A stretch of DNA of 64,000 nucleotides from Nitrospira sp. (GCA_018242665.1 JAFEBL010000010.1:62001-126000); one strand, 5' to 3'; shown: positions 51,723 through 61,709, numbered from the stretch's first letter. The notes: a model not told the origin generated them from the letters alone. Numbers and translations: made by a program.

Positions 51723-52500
51723 AACGAACCATAATCTCCTGTCCCCGCTCGCCCTTCATGAACTCCAGAAACTGTTTTGCGACATCCTGGTTCTTCGACT
51801 GCTTCATGATCACCGCTCCCTGCTCCAGAGGCGCATGGTGATCGGCGGGAATTTCCCAGTAGGTCCCCGCACTTTTCATGGCAGGCGCCATCGCCAGCGA
51901 CAGGGCGATGATGCCGACGTCGCAGGCCCCGGATTCGATAAACTGTGCGGCTTGAGAGATGTTCTCTCCAAGTACCAGCCGGTCCTTCACGTCGCCATAA
52001 ACCTGCCCGTGCTCCATCGCGGCAACCGCCGCCCGGCCGTACGGCGCATGTTTCGGGTTCGCGATCGCGATCTTTTTGATCGACGGTTCACGCAAGACCG
52101 TCAACCCTTTCGTCACATCGAGCGGAGAGTTCTTCGGTGCCCAGACCACGACCCGCCCGACCGCGTAACGATAAAGTGTGCCCGGTACGGTCAGCCCCGC
52201 TTCCTCCAACTTTCTGGGATAGCCGATATCGGCTGAGAAATAGAGGTCGAACGGCGCTCCCTGCTGCAGCTGAGCAAAGAAATTACCCGACGAGCCCAAC
52301 GACAACTTCACCTTATGTCCGCTTTGTTTCTCGTACTCTTCGATCACTTCCTTGATCGCGAAATTGAGATCCGAGGCGGCCGCGATGGTCACCTCGCCCG
52401 CCTGGGCCAGGGGCGCCCCGATCGCCATTCCGAGTATCAATGCCATCGCGAGGATGCAGGTCATGGCCCACAGCGGTCGCATATATTTCAACATAGACAC
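51700..52500 (-). CDS. modA: Molybdate-binding periplasmic protein ModA
   Basis: Periplasmic binding protein of about 266 aa with a signal peptide (ending near PLAQAGE). The ModA pattern is clear: TIAAASDLNFAIKEV, SLGSSGNFFAQLQQGAPFDLYFSAD and GACDVGIIALSLA. AAAGGAG lies nine bases before GTG 52500 (ATG 52494 is the other option); the ATG at 52518 lies within that site. It delivers molybdate or tungstate to the ModB/ModC pair downstream. Confidence 0.88.
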   Translation of the reverse strand: MSMLKYMRPLWAMTCILAMALILGMAIGAPLAQAGEVTIAAASDLNFAIKEVIEEYEKQSGHKVKLSLGSSGNFFAQLQQGAPFDLYFSADIGYPRKLEEAGLTVPGTLYRYAVGRVVVWAPKNSPLDVTKGLTVLREPSIKKIAIANPKHAPYGRAAVAAMEHGQVYGDVKDRLVLGENISQAAQFIESGACDVGIIALSLAMAPAMKSAGTYWEIPADHHAPLEQGAVIMKQSKNQDVAKQFLEFMKGERGQEIMVRYGFTLPS

Positions 52501-52565
52501 TGGTGGAACTCCTTTCATACCGGAACGTTTGGCACGCCATACGGCTGCGCGCGATGCCGAGGTCC

Positions 52566-52856
52566 TTATCGTGCGCTTGCCAGTGATTGATGGTCAAGAT
52601 AGAGCAGGCCGCACAAGACCGGAATACAATCCGTGCCAGATGGCTTCACCCAGGCTTCGTACCGGCCGATATGAATATCGAGGGGCATGCCGACAGCCCA
52701 GCCAGCAAAGTGGTCAGCCTCCCGTCCTACGAGCACGGAGACACGAGCCGTGCCGATCAAGAGCGACAACAACCGTCCCTCCAGATCCCTGTCGACCTCA
52801 GCAATGATGGCTTTCAGCCACACCGCAGCATCCGGGGGGAAGACATCATGATTCAT
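52566..52856 (-). CDS. Small unknown protein
   Basis: A 96-aa protein with plausible composition (LLSLLIGTARVSVLVG; DIHIGRYEAWVKPSG) and no signal peptide. It fits between porin and modA in the same direction, but no good ribosome site precedes the ATG. It could be a real small mod-region protein. No family recognised. Confidence 0.45.
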   Translation of the reverse strand: MNHDVFPPDAAVWLKAIIAEVDRDLEGRLLSLLIGTARVSVLVGREADHFAGWAVGMPLDIHIGRYEAWVKPSGTDCIPVLCGLLYLDHQSLASAR

Positions 52857-52923
52857 GAGGATGTCTCAATCGGGAGGAGAGCCCCGCCGTACATTTCCAG
52901 CAGGGCTCCCGCCGTCCTGTTCG

Positions 52924-54654
52924 TTAGAAGAAGATTTGGTACTGGACCCGGATCGCATGCTCGATCAAGGTTCCCTTGGTCACATCGAGCGGCACAGTCC
53001 CGGAACCGGGCGGCAGCGGATTGCTCCGGCCGATGGCATAGCCGCCGGTTTCAAACTGGGTATTGCTGTAGGTCAGCATGATTTGATGATCGTAGGTCCC
53101 ATTCAAGAACCAATTCAACGACGCATCCGTTTGGCGGATCAAATCGTTGGCTGAGTTCGTATCGGGATCCCAATAGGAGAATCGACCGGAGATTTCCAAC
53201 GTGCGAGGGATCAAATAGTATCCCGATTGCACATAGAATCCGGTGGCATTCCCGAAATTGTTGGGCGCGGTCGCGGTGCAGGCGACGTTCATACAAGGCA
53301 AACCTTTGTCATGCCGATTAACATTCTTATAGTAAAATTCTCCCTGCAGGGAAAAACCACGATATTTGAACACACTGTCGACGGCCCAGGTGGAATAGTC
53401 CACAATGCCGATGCCGAGCTGTCGTCCATTTCCAAAGGCCGCCAGCTGACGTCTGATATTCAAATTCGCCAAGTCCAGACCGACAAAGGCATTGTCGGAG
53501 CTGGTGTTGATGCCCGGGTTATAGGAATATCCACCGCCGATCGCAAATTGCGGCTTTTCTGAATAGGCCAGATCGCCTTCGCCGTAGCCCGGTCGCCCTA
53601 AGATATTCCAATTCAAGCGGGCGACATACAAGAGTCGATCGATATCGAAACGCGTATTGGCGTTCAAGTTACGCTGGTTGGCGGGACAACTGGCCGGTGA
53701 AGGGAATGGATTGCCGCTGGTTTGTCCTCCAGGACATCCGATGGTGGCTTGTTCTGACGCGAATGATCCGAGTCTATTGAAACTCGGGCCGGCGCCGTTG
53801 AAAATTCCAAAATAATAATTGATCGGAAACAACTCCTCATCATTCATAATCGTGATACCGATATCACGACGATCCAGACCGCTGGCGGTAAAGGCGTCCT
53901 GCACTAACGATCGGTCCGCAAACTGCATCGATGCCGTGGAGTTGATCTGCGAACGGTTGAAGTACACTTTATACTGACCGATCTGCACGTTTGCCCATTT
54001 AAAATGCGTGGACGTGAAATTCATGTCCAACAGCGAGAGCGCGCCGGGGGTTTGCGCATTTTCCGCGGTTTCCGAACGGAACTGAATATAGTATTTGAAA
54101 TCCGGATCGAACAAATGACCCATGAAGTAGAAGCGCAGGCGCCGGACGTTGAAGGAGGTCGCGTCGTTCTCCGAGCGATTGGCCCGATAGTCTCCGAATA
54201 CGCCGAGCAACTCTGGAAAGTTTTTCGCTTCTCCCGGATCTCTCCACGCATCATTCCTGATCCGCTCCGTGAAACGAAGCTGACTCCGGAATCGAATCTT
54301 CAAGAAAAACGCGTTGTCGTTAAACGACAGGTTGAACCCGCGGTCGTACCAGCCTTTAAAGCTCGGCGCCATCAACTGCGCACGCTCCTCGGAATCCTGG
54401 ACCACTTTATTGTATTCGTCCTGCGTGATCATTCCGTTCTTGACCGAACGCTCTAGCAACAGCCGCATCGAAGGATCCATGCTGTCGACAAAGACATACT
54501 TGCCGTCTTTTTCCACCAGCTTGCCCGAGTCAGCGGCGATGGCCGCGGTGGAAAAACCTGCCACCATCACGAGGAACATCATCGCGGCACACCAGATTCG
54601 CTTCGGACCGCCTGGCCCAAACTGAAGACACACAGATCTCCATGCTGCATTCAT
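52924..54654 (-). CDS. Outer-membrane porin (OprO/OprP-like)
   Basis: A 576-aa outer-membrane barrel. A long N-terminal leader with a hydrophobic core (MMFLVMVAGFSTAAIA) is followed by a short helical part and then alternating strands ending in Phe (YQIFF), as needed for barrel assembly. Segments such as RRLRFYFMGHLFDPDFKYYIQF and GQYKVYFNRSQINS resemble phosphate-selective porin O/P family proteins. Its place among molybdate-uptake genes suggests it admits an oxyanion through the outer membrane; this is an inference. Confidence 0.8.
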   Translation of the reverse strand: MNAAWRSVCLQFGPGGPKRIWCAAMMFLVMVAGFSTAAIAADSGKLVEKDGKYVFVDSMDPSMRLLLERSVKNGMITQDEYNKVVQDSEERAQLMAPSFKGWYDRGFNLSFNDNAFFLKIRFRSQLRFTERIRNDAWRDPGEAKNFPELLGVFGDYRANRSENDATSFNVRRLRFYFMGHLFDPDFKYYIQFRSETAENAQTPGALSLLDMNFTSTHFKWANVQIGQYKVYFNRSQINSTASMQFADRSLVQDAFTASGLDRRDIGITIMNDEELFPINYYFGIFNGAGPSFNRLGSFASEQATIGCPGGQTSGNPFPSPASCPANQRNLNANTRFDIDRLLYVARLNWNILGRPGYGEGDLAYSEKPQFAIGGGYSYNPGINTSSDNAFVGLDLANLNIRRQLAAFGNGRQLGIGIVDYSTWAVDSVFKYRGFSLQGEFYYKNVNRHDKGLPCMNVACTATAPNNFGNATGFYVQSGYYLIPRTLEISGRFSYWDPDTNSANDLIRQTDASLNWFLNGTYDHQIMLTYSNTQFETGGYAIGRSNPLPPGSGTVPLDVTKGTLIEHAIRVQYQIFF

Positions 54655-54735
54655 GAACGCCTCTCCTTTTTATCGTCTACGCGTCACTATCTAGGGGTTG
54701 TCCTGTCGTGGAGCTGACCGACCTACCACCGGTCA

Positions 54736-55413
54736 TTACCGTGGCGTCGCGCCGCTGGACTCTGCGGACTTGAGAAACTGGCGAAACTCAACGCCACGCA
54801 CACCCTTGTCGTCGGTGAGCCAGAACCGGCCTGGTTCGAAATAGAGGATGTAGTCCCGCGGTGTGGGGGGAGTCAGCGGATAGTTGTAATCGTAGTTATC
54901 CGACTTCCTGATGGGGATTTGATTGTGGAAGTACTCGACCGTGAGGTAGAGATACGGATCCCGAACGGCTACCCAGCCGGCCACGACGTCCCGGCCGTAC
55001 CGAGGATTGTTTCCCGGCGCCCGGAGCTCGAAGTGGGCCCGCTCGTTGCCGGACAGGTGTTGCAGGGCGTCAGCCAGGTAGGGCGCCAAGGCCTGCGCCT
55101 CATCCTCTCGAAACAACGGCTTCGGTGGAACTTCTTCCGCGAACCAACGCAACGGGAGTCGCTGCTGCTCGCGGATGGAAAATCCCTTGAGCATACTCGC
55201 CACTTCTGCCGCGGTGAGCTGAACCGGATGGGTGTAAGAACGCGCCTCAACCTCTCGTTGCACGTTCACTACCACCCGCTCGTCTTCATGCACCGTTTTG
55301 GTTGTATAGGGCAGCCTCGCGCAGCCGCCCACAGCGAGTCCCGCCGCCAGCATGATGATGGATGCGACCAGTCCCGGGCGGCGCCAACTGTTACCAATCT
55401 TCCCGTGCCTCAT
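54736..55413 (-). CDS. Lipoprotein
   Basis: A 225-aa protein with a lipobox (AVGGC) near residue 31. Mature part contains AYLADALQHLSGNERAHFEL and a strand-rich C-terminal half with YDYNYPLTPPTPRDYILYF. AAGGAGG is before the ATG at 55413. The frame extends further upstream, but those starts lack a signal peptide. Lies between ModA-like protein and porin. No family recognised; an outer-membrane partner of the porin is possible. Confidence 0.7.
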   Translation of the reverse strand: MRHGKIGNSWRRPGLVASIIMLAAGLAVGGCARLPYTTKTVHEDERVVVNVQREVEARSYTHPVQLTAAEVASMLKGFSIREQQRLPLRWFAEEVPPKPLFREDEAQALAPYLADALQHLSGNERAHFELRAPGNNPRYGRDVVAGWVAVRDPYLYLTVEYFHNQIPIRKSDNYDYNYPLTPPTPRDYILYFEPGRFWLTDDKGVRGVEFRQFLKSAESSGATPR

Positions 55414-55492
55414 TACTCCTCCTTGCAACATACCCAAACAATCATTTGTACATGTCATAAATATATGTATACTTGCACCACTCGCAAAAAAA

Positions 55493-56335
55493 CTATTGCG
55501 CCTTGCCGGTCGGAATAGCGTACCCGGCCTGGCGCACAATGGCCTGGCCTTCGGCACCCTGCACGTAGGAAAGAAATTCTTCGCAGAGCGCGCGGTTCGG
55601 GCAATATCGCTCCATGGCCATGGAATGCACCGTCTGCTGGTAGCCTTTTTCAACCACTGCCGCAACCCGCAACCGCTGCTGCTGCCTGACGGCCTCGTGA
55701 CCGTAAATGATGCCCACGTCGGCCTGGCCACTCAGAATATGGTCCACCACGCCGCGGGAATCGGTGGCCACATCCAGGCGGCCCTTCATCGACTCATGCA
55801 GCTGAAGGGACTGCAGCACATCCTGCGTCTGGACTCCCAGCCGCGTTCGCGACCTATCGGCAACCGCCAACCGCGCGTTGCCTCGGCTGACGGCGTCGAG
55901 CGATTCCGGTGCATCCACCAGGGACTCCGGCACCACCAGCACCAGTTGATCGGCGGCATAGGGCCGCTTCCCATCCGGTAGCACGTAGTATTTCCCTTCC
56001 AATCGCGTGATCAGCTCGTCTCCTCCAGGCGCCACGAGATTGATGGGGCCGGATCCAATAAAGTATCGGCCCATCATGTTGTTCTCCATCCCGGCAATGG
56101 TTTGCCGCAAACCCAATCCAGAGGCAAAGAACAACTGCACCTTGACTCCGGCGTGGCGTCGTTCGAATCCGTCTCCCAGCTTTTCGAGCACATCTTTCAA
56201 ACTCGGGGAGGCGGCGATCACAAATGTCTCTTCAGCCGAAGCAGGCGCCGGCTGCGCACCCGCGCCGAACACTACGAAGAGAATGAGAGCGAGCAACCCA
56301 CTGACACAGGTCCGAGCACACACATCACACCTCAT
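55493..56335 (-). CDS. ModA-like periplasmic binding protein, divergent
   Basis: A 280-aa binding protein with a signal peptide (cleavage near ASAEET). The pattern follows ModA (VIAASPSLKDVLEKLGDGFE; FFASGLGLRQTIAGM; GQADVGIIYGHEA) but the ligand loops differ from the other ModA of this window, with an insertion near NMMGRYFIGSG. It could prefer another oxyanion, such as tungstate. It lies 65 bases after the HTH/binding-protein-like regulator, suggesting direct control. Confidence 0.8.
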   Translation of the reverse strand: MRCDVCARTCVSGLLALILFVVFGAGAQPAPASAEETFVIAASPSLKDVLEKLGDGFERRHAGVKVQLFFASGLGLRQTIAGMENNMMGRYFIGSGPINLVAPGGDELITRLEGKYYVLPDGKRPYAADQLVLVVPESLVDAPESLDAVSRGNARLAVADRSRTRLGVQTQDVLQSLQLHESMKGRLDVATDSRGVVDHILSGQADVGIIYGHEAVRQQQRLRVAAVVEKGYQQTVHSMAMERYCPNRALCEEFLSYVQGAEGQAIVRQAGYAIPTGKAQ

Positions 56336-56400
56336 GGATTCCCTCGCCTGAAAATAAAGTGTCCATATTTCTGCATGTATGGCGGCACAACCTTTTCTCC

Positions 56401-57594
56401 TTACCCGGCCCGCAGACTCCGCACCTTCCCCGTCTCGGTCATGTCGTATCCGCCCAATGCCTCGACTTCTGTTCTGAACTGGCGGCTGGCAATCGCGTCA
56501 AGCAGGTGCGAGAGGCCGGGGTGCGTCGACAGATAACGCTTCGGCAGCACCAGGTCATAGCGGGCCTGTTGCAAGGGCACAAAATCCAGGCCGAAGATTT
56601 GGGCGGCTGACCGGACGCCGATGCCAGCATCGCCTTGCCCGTCGGCAATATGCCGCGCCACCTCAAAATGCGAGCTGACCGCCAGGCCGTACCCCTTTAC
56701 CGTAGCACTGTCGATGCCCAGTGCTTGCAGACGCTGGTCCAGCAACATCCTGGCGGCAGCGCCTTCTTCACGATTGATCAACGTCACATGTGCCTTGGTC
56801 AGATCTTCCACCCCGCAAATCCGCTTGGGGTTCCCCGCTCGCACAATCAGCCCTTCTTCCCAGGCGGCAAACGTCACCACAATATAATCGTCGCCTTGGA
56901 GATGCCGCCGCAGATACGGCAGATTGGATTCGCCTGTTTTGGCGTCGAGAATATGCAATCCGGCCATGTGCACTTCTTTGCGCTTGAGCGCCTCGAGCGC
57001 CGCCGCACTGCCCATCGACCACCCCACGACCGTGGAGGTATCTTTGTGCCGGTGAAGATATTCGCTCGCCAGGTTGATAGCCGGATCACAGCCAGCCACT
57101 GCAATTTCCCGCTCGACAATTTGGCGTTCACGGAGCAGCCGGACGAGCACGCGACGATCTGATTTGGCTGAACGCGCCCCGGATCCGGCCTTGCCGATGA
57201 TCAGACCATCGGCGGGAACGGTATAGTTGAGCATTTCACCCAGCGCCGCCACCGGACGAACCACGAAACGATCCTCGATCTTCGCCACCTTGACTCTGGT
57301 TCGCGGCTGAACCGCTGAGACGGCCAGCCCGGGCCAAACCCAATCGCCTTCGATTAGCTCGCCTGTGGTTTTGAGGCTGAAGATGTCTTCCACGTGGCAG
57401 CCCAACACGCTGGCCAGTCGCAGGGCGACCGCCGTGGTCGGAAGGTATTGATCTGCCTCGATGGCGCACACGGCTTGACGAGTAATTAACGCGCCATCGG
57501 CAAGCTGGCCTTGCGAAAGACCTTTGGCCATTCGTAAGGCGCGAAGGGAGTTGACAACGTTGGAAGGCGGTTCTGCTTTACTTTTTTCACTCAT
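56401..57594 (-). CDS. XRE-type regulator with molybdate-binding-like (PBP) domain
   Basis: A 397-aa regulator. Residues about 13-68 form an XRE helix-turn-helix (RMAKGLSQGQLADGALITRQ). Residues about 185-385 match the periplasmic-binding-protein-like domain found fused to HTH domains and to MoeA (VAGCDPAINLASEYLHRHKD; LINREEGAAARMLLDQRL; GQGDAGIGVRSAAQIF). Such proteins sense molybdate or Mo cofactor supply. It stands directly upstream of the divergent ModA. An independent second molybdenum-type regulator beside the HTH-Mop protein. Confidence 0.82.
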   Translation of the reverse strand: MSEKSKAEPPSNVVNSLRALRMAKGLSQGQLADGALITRQAVCAIEADQYLPTTAVALRLASVLGCHVEDIFSLKTTGELIEGDWVWPGLAVSAVQPRTRVKVAKIEDRFVVRPVAALGEMLNYTVPADGLIIGKAGSGARSAKSDRRVLVRLLRERQIVEREIAVAGCDPAINLASEYLHRHKDTSTVVGWSMGSAAALEALKRKEVHMAGLHILDAKTGESNLPYLRRHLQGDDYIVVTFAAWEEGLIVRAGNPKRICGVEDLTKAHVTLINREEGAAARMLLDQRLQALGIDSATVKGYGLAVSSHFEVARHIADGQGDAGIGVRSAAQIFGLDFVPLQQARYDLVLPKRYLSTHPGLSHLLDAIASRQFRTEVEALGGYDMTETGKVRSLRAG

Positions 57595-57821
57595 AACGCC
57601 TCGCGGGTGATATCATGATAGATTACAGGGTGTCAACTACAATGATTTCCAATTTGTAAACAATATACGACAGCGCGCACAAAAAATGACGACGGAGAAA
57701 CCCGACAGGCGAATGCGTGAACGCAGGAAGACATCCGTACACATGTTCTTCAACAGTCCGACCAACGCCTACATATAACATGAGTGCGCCAACGTGATCG
57801 GCCATCAAAGATCGCGAGCGC

Positions 57822-58217
57822 TTACTTCGAGGCGGATCTGCCGACCTGCGCCGTGGCTTTCCACCCCGTGATCGTGCCGTCAAGTTCCCGGTAATACCGT
57901 ACCGTCACTTCTCCGAGCCGCAGATCCTGTGCTGGGACATGAAACTGAGCGGCGGCTCGCTTCAACAGTAGAGCATGATACGAAGAAGCCGGCGGAGCCG
58001 ACGTCAGAGCCAGCGGCAATTCCTGCCCTCCCTCGCCATCAGCCGACGGGCAATAGGCACCCCGGCAGCCCTCGATTCCACCGAGCACGACGATCCCGGC
58101 TTCCTGCAAATCTGGCGTGCCCGCAGTCCCCGGATACATCGTTGGTTTTGAGAGCCCACAGCCGCCGAGAACGATCATGACCGCAGCAGCAATCGATCCT
58201 ACTACCTTTGCATACAT
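57822..58217 (-). CDS. Small lipoprotein
   Basis: A 131-aa protein; lipobox LGGC at about residue 20, AAAGGA before the ATG at 58217. The mature part has an early CRGAYC pair and a C-terminal strand set (VRYYRELDGTITGWKATAQ). No family recognised. It stands alone, with 226 bases to the regulator gene downstream and about 520 bases of empty sequence upstream. Confidence 0.65.
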   Translation of the reverse strand: MYAKVVGSIAAAVMIVLGGCGLSKPTMYPGTAGTPDLQEAGIVVLGGIEGCRGAYCPSADGEGGQELPLALTSAPPASSYHALLLKRAAAQFHVPAQDLRLGEVTVRYYRELDGTITGWKATAQVGRSASK

Positions 58218-58740
58218 TCGAACGCGTCCTTTCCGATTGACTATCACCCCAGAATCGACCATTCCTGCGCAGCAGCCGCAGAAGATAGCAGCGACGGCCG
58301 GTCTCGACCGCTCGCGCTTTCCAACTCTTGTGCGAGCAGTCGCTCGGGTTCGCTCATGTATCCTGTTCGGCGCTTCACTGTCAACGATTGCACCGACTCC
58401 CGATTCCCATGCGTGGTCCGCCCCTCCTCTAATGGAGGAAACTGGTTCTGCATGTCCATTCGACAAGGAGAGAAGAGGGCGGGAGGGTAAGCAGACCAGT
58501 GGACAAGGCGATTCTCGGCAATGGAAAGACAAGCGCGGGCAAGAGTCCACGAAGCAGTCAACAGAACGGCTACATTTCAATTCATCGTCAGGATGCAGCG
58601 GAGCAGAAACTATAGAGGTGGACGGCCGGGACCTCACGCTGAATTGTGTCAGCGCTCCCGACCATCCACCGGTTCACATTGGAACCATCCTCGATACACC
58701 ACCGACATCGGTCATTCCGATAGAAACGCCGGCGCTTCAC
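58218..58740. other. Intergenic stretch without a convincing gene
   Basis: About 520 bases between two leftward genes. Long + and minus frames cross it but are antisense extensions with unlikely composition. The promoter of the small lipoprotein should lie at the left end. Nothing else recognised. Confidence 0.5.
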
Positions 58741-59193
58741 TCACCGGAACACCACCTTCTTGATCCCCGACACCGGCACAAGCACTTCACCGAACTCCGA
58801 GAGGCCTTTGAAACTCCCCGCGATCGCCAATTGAAACTCTCCACTTTTTCCGTTCGCCAGCAGGATCACGACCGTGCGCGAACCCTCGTTCGGCCCAGCA
58901 CTGAACTCAATCTGCTTGATCGTGGTGAATTTCACCTGCACGACCGCCGCGCCGCGCTTCACGGGCAACGTGTCGAGCTCATGAGGAATGAACGAGGTCT
59001 CATTGAGTTTTTCTTCATAATAAAACACGGTGCGTTGGAGCTCTGTCTCGATATTCTTCTCGTCGGTGGCTACCACATGGAACCCCTGCGGCTCTTTCGG
59101 TTCGGCCAATGCCGCCACAACACCGAGCATAAGCATCATCAGCACCGCGGCCCATCGCAACAGACCGATCTCCCATGATTGCTGCGTCATCAT
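58741..59193 (-). CDS. Exported protein paired with TonB-dependent receptor
   Basis: A 150-aa protein with a signal peptide or anchor (residues about 12-30, LLRWAAVLMMLMLGVVAALA). The rest is strand-rich (VVQVKFTTIKQIEFS; GSRTVVILLANGKSGEFQLA; LVPVSGIKKVVFR). It follows the receptor gene by 28 bases and should be co-expressed with it. No family recognised; an accessory periplasmic protein of the receptor is a reasonable guess. Confidence 0.68.
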   Translation of the reverse strand: MMTQQSWEIGLLRWAAVLMMLMLGVVAALAEPKEPQGFHVVATDEKNIETELQRTVFYYEEKLNETSFIPHELDTLPVKRGAAVVQVKFTTIKQIEFSAGPNEGSRTVVILLANGKSGEFQLAIAGSFKGLSEFGEVLVPVSGIKKVVFR

Positions 59194-59221
59194 CTCTCCC
59201 TCCTCCCGGACGTCACCTCAG

Positions 59222-61507
59222 TTAGAACTTCAATCCGACAGAGCCGGCCACGGTGAACGGCGCGCCGGGAAAATAGGCGGCGCCTCCGCCCAACCGGTCC
59301 TCAAACGCATTGATCACACCGACATACTTCTTATCGAACAGGTTCAAGAAGGCCAGACTCAGGAAGCCGTCTTTGACCCCGGGCAACGCCCGAAACAGTT
59401 TCGGATTCGAATAGGTCAAGAACAGGTCCACGACCGTGTAAGGAGCGATTTTCTCGGTGTTATCCACGTTCCCATACCGGGCACTGATGTAGCGCACGAC
59501 CGGCGAGATTTCCAAGCCGTACAACTTGTAGCTCAGGCCTCCCTTCAGCATGAATTTCGGAAAATCCGGTGTATCGTGCCCCTTCGTCGCCACCACCGCC
59601 CCTGAGGCAGCGGTCGTGTCACTGGCCATCTGCGACTTTCCATACAAGAACGACCCGTAGATGGAAAGATTCTCGATGGGCGTCGCGCCCATTTCGATCT
59701 CTCCTCCATAAGCCTTCGCATCCGCGGCACTGGTCCTGACATTGGTATTGAGCGCCGGATCGAAGACGCCCACGAGCAGATTTTCATAGTAGGTATAGAA
59801 CAGGACCGGAGCGACATAGAGCTTCTCGGTCGTATAACGCACTCCGAGATCGACATTGTGCGAGGTGGCTAACTTGACCCGATCGACAAGCGACTGGACC
59901 GTCAGTCCCGCCGCGTTGAACGCGGCCCGGCTGTTCGCAAAGATTTGCTGGAATTCAGGAAAGCCCTGTGGCTGCGCGTAGTTCTTCCCGTACGTCAGAT
60001 AGGTGGTGACCTGCTTGCTGACCGCGTAACTCACACCGGCATGCGGCAACCAGGCTTCATAGGTTTGGCCCTTGTAACTGCTCGCAGGATCCTTCGCGGG
60101 ATTCAACCCCTGCGCATCCTCAAAGCCGACATTTGGGATTCCCGCATTGTTGAATCCCGTCACCGGCGGCTCATACATATTGAAGTACCGGACTCCGGCT
60201 TCCACATGCAGCGCGCTGAATTCCTTCGTGAGCTTGACGAATGGACTATTGATGACCCCATTGCCCTCTTTCTTGGTCAACAGCCACTGCGCGAATTGCA
60301 GCTGGCCGTTCTGCAGTCGGGAATATTTCTCCGCAATGGGGAGGCTGAACTGCTCGTACCAATACCCGACCTTCAATCCTGTGTTCAAAATGGTGGTATC
60401 GTATTCGAGGACGCTGCCGTACCGGTCGAATCGATTGGTGCGCTCACGGATGGCAGGGGCGCCGAGAAAATTGACCCCTGCGACTCGCGGAGCCCATTCC
60501 CGGAAATAATAGGGCTTGATCGTGATCCGGTGGTTGTCCGCAGGCGTGATGGTGATCAACGAAAACGCATGATAGTTTGAAATTTTCTCGCGGTTGAAAT
60601 TGAAGAAGTTAATGTCCTGTCCGGCATTGTTGAGAAGCCTGGGATTGTAGTCGAGATCCCTCGCCGTGTTGAGATTTTGAATCTGCGCGAAGGTCAGTGG
60701 ACGGAACGCATTTTGAGTCGCCTCGTTGAAATCGAAAAACAGATCCGCTTTGACATAGCGCGAAAACTCCTGGCTGGCCCCAAAGGAGACATGATGCCGG
60801 TCCGACGGCGCGCCCCCGTCGCCCCGCCATTTGTCAGCCGTGGTGTAGGAGTAGGAGGCATAGAGCTTAGTGCCGGTCGCGAGCGTGCCGGAATCAATCC
60901 GGGCATAACTGCGCCTGAAGTCGAAGGCGCCGAACCCCTGCCGGACGTCAACGCCGAAGCGGTCCGACGGCCGCAATACACGCAAGTCGATATTGCCCGC
61001 GATATCCATCGCGCCCAATCCTTTATCCGGGGGAATAGCCCCCCGATAGAGCGTGATACCCGCAATATTTTCGAGGTCCAGCATATCGGGACGCGGGCCT
61101 GGCGATTCTTGCGCCCAGACCGGCACACCTTCGATGGTCATGGCGGTGCCCTTCCCCGGCTGTCCGCGGACCCGCAGATTGAAGGGCGTGCGGGTGTTCA
61201 GGCCATAGGGATCGGCTGTCTCCACCGTCACGGACGGTAACATGCGAAGGGTTTGGTACACCGATGTCTGCGCCGGGCCGCCAAGCTTTTGAATGCCTTC
61301 TTTCGTGACCGTGCTCTCCGTTCGCGGCTGGGTCGTTTTTTCTTCGATGAAGCCGCGGCTCTTCACGCCCGCCACCTCCACCTCATCCAGCGCCACCTCG
61401 GAATGAGCCTCCGGGCCTCCCGGTTCCTCAGTCTGCGCAAAACCGGTCGCGGCCACCAGGAGCCACGTCCCCACGAATATTCCCCATGCGGTGATGAATC
61501 GTCCCAT
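59222..61507 (-). CDS. TonB-dependent outer-membrane receptor
   Basis: A 761-aa receptor. Signal peptide ends near GFAQTEE. The plug domain (about 60-190) has VYQTLRMLPSVTVET, LRVRGQ and TIEGVPVW. The rest is a 22-strand-type barrel ending in Phe (VAGSVGLKF), with the ending region FLNLFDKKYVGVINAFEDR typical of siderophore/metal-complex receptors. It would import a scarce ligand with TonB energy. Substrate not determined; the nearby molybdate genes raise the possibility of a Mo- or W-complex, but iron complexes are the common case. Confidence 0.87.
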   Translation of the reverse strand: MGRFITAWGIFVGTWLLVAATGFAQTEEPGGPEAHSEVALDEVEVAGVKSRGFIEEKTTQPRTESTVTKEGIQKLGGPAQTSVYQTLRMLPSVTVETADPYGLNTRTPFNLRVRGQPGKGTAMTIEGVPVWAQESPGPRPDMLDLENIAGITLYRGAIPPDKGLGAMDIAGNIDLRVLRPSDRFGVDVRQGFGAFDFRRSYARIDSGTLATGTKLYASYSYTTADKWRGDGGAPSDRHHVSFGASQEFSRYVKADLFFDFNEATQNAFRPLTFAQIQNLNTARDLDYNPRLLNNAGQDINFFNFNREKISNYHAFSLITITPADNHRITIKPYYFREWAPRVAGVNFLGAPAIRERTNRFDRYGSVLEYDTTILNTGLKVGYWYEQFSLPIAEKYSRLQNGQLQFAQWLLTKKEGNGVINSPFVKLTKEFSALHVEAGVRYFNMYEPPVTGFNNAGIPNVGFEDAQGLNPAKDPASSYKGQTYEAWLPHAGVSYAVSKQVTTYLTYGKNYAQPQGFPEFQQIFANSRAAFNAAGLTVQSLVDRVKLATSHNVDLGVRYTTEKLYVAPVLFYTYYENLLVGVFDPALNTNVRTSAADAKAYGGEIEMGATPIENLSIYGSFLYGKSQMASDTTAASGAVVATKGHDTPDFPKFMLKGGLSYKLYGLEISPVVRYISARYGNVDNTEKIAPYTVVDLFLTYSNPKLFRALPGVKDGFLSLAFLNLFDKKYVGVINAFEDRLGGGAAYFPGAPFTVAGSVGLKF

Positions 61508-61709
61508 CCTGCGGTCTCTTTCTGACGGGCGAAGGTCCAGGTGATTCCGAAGCTGCTTCGCCGCGACGCGAAGTGTTGTAGGGCAAGACCTTCACCCTGT
61601 CCTTGACCGCTCTCAGGCGCGAATTTGATGGTCGTCAATCTCCGACATAAGTCGAACAGACCATCGGCCGTATCGGCCGGAAAAAGACCGCGCAATGACT
61701 CCATAATAC

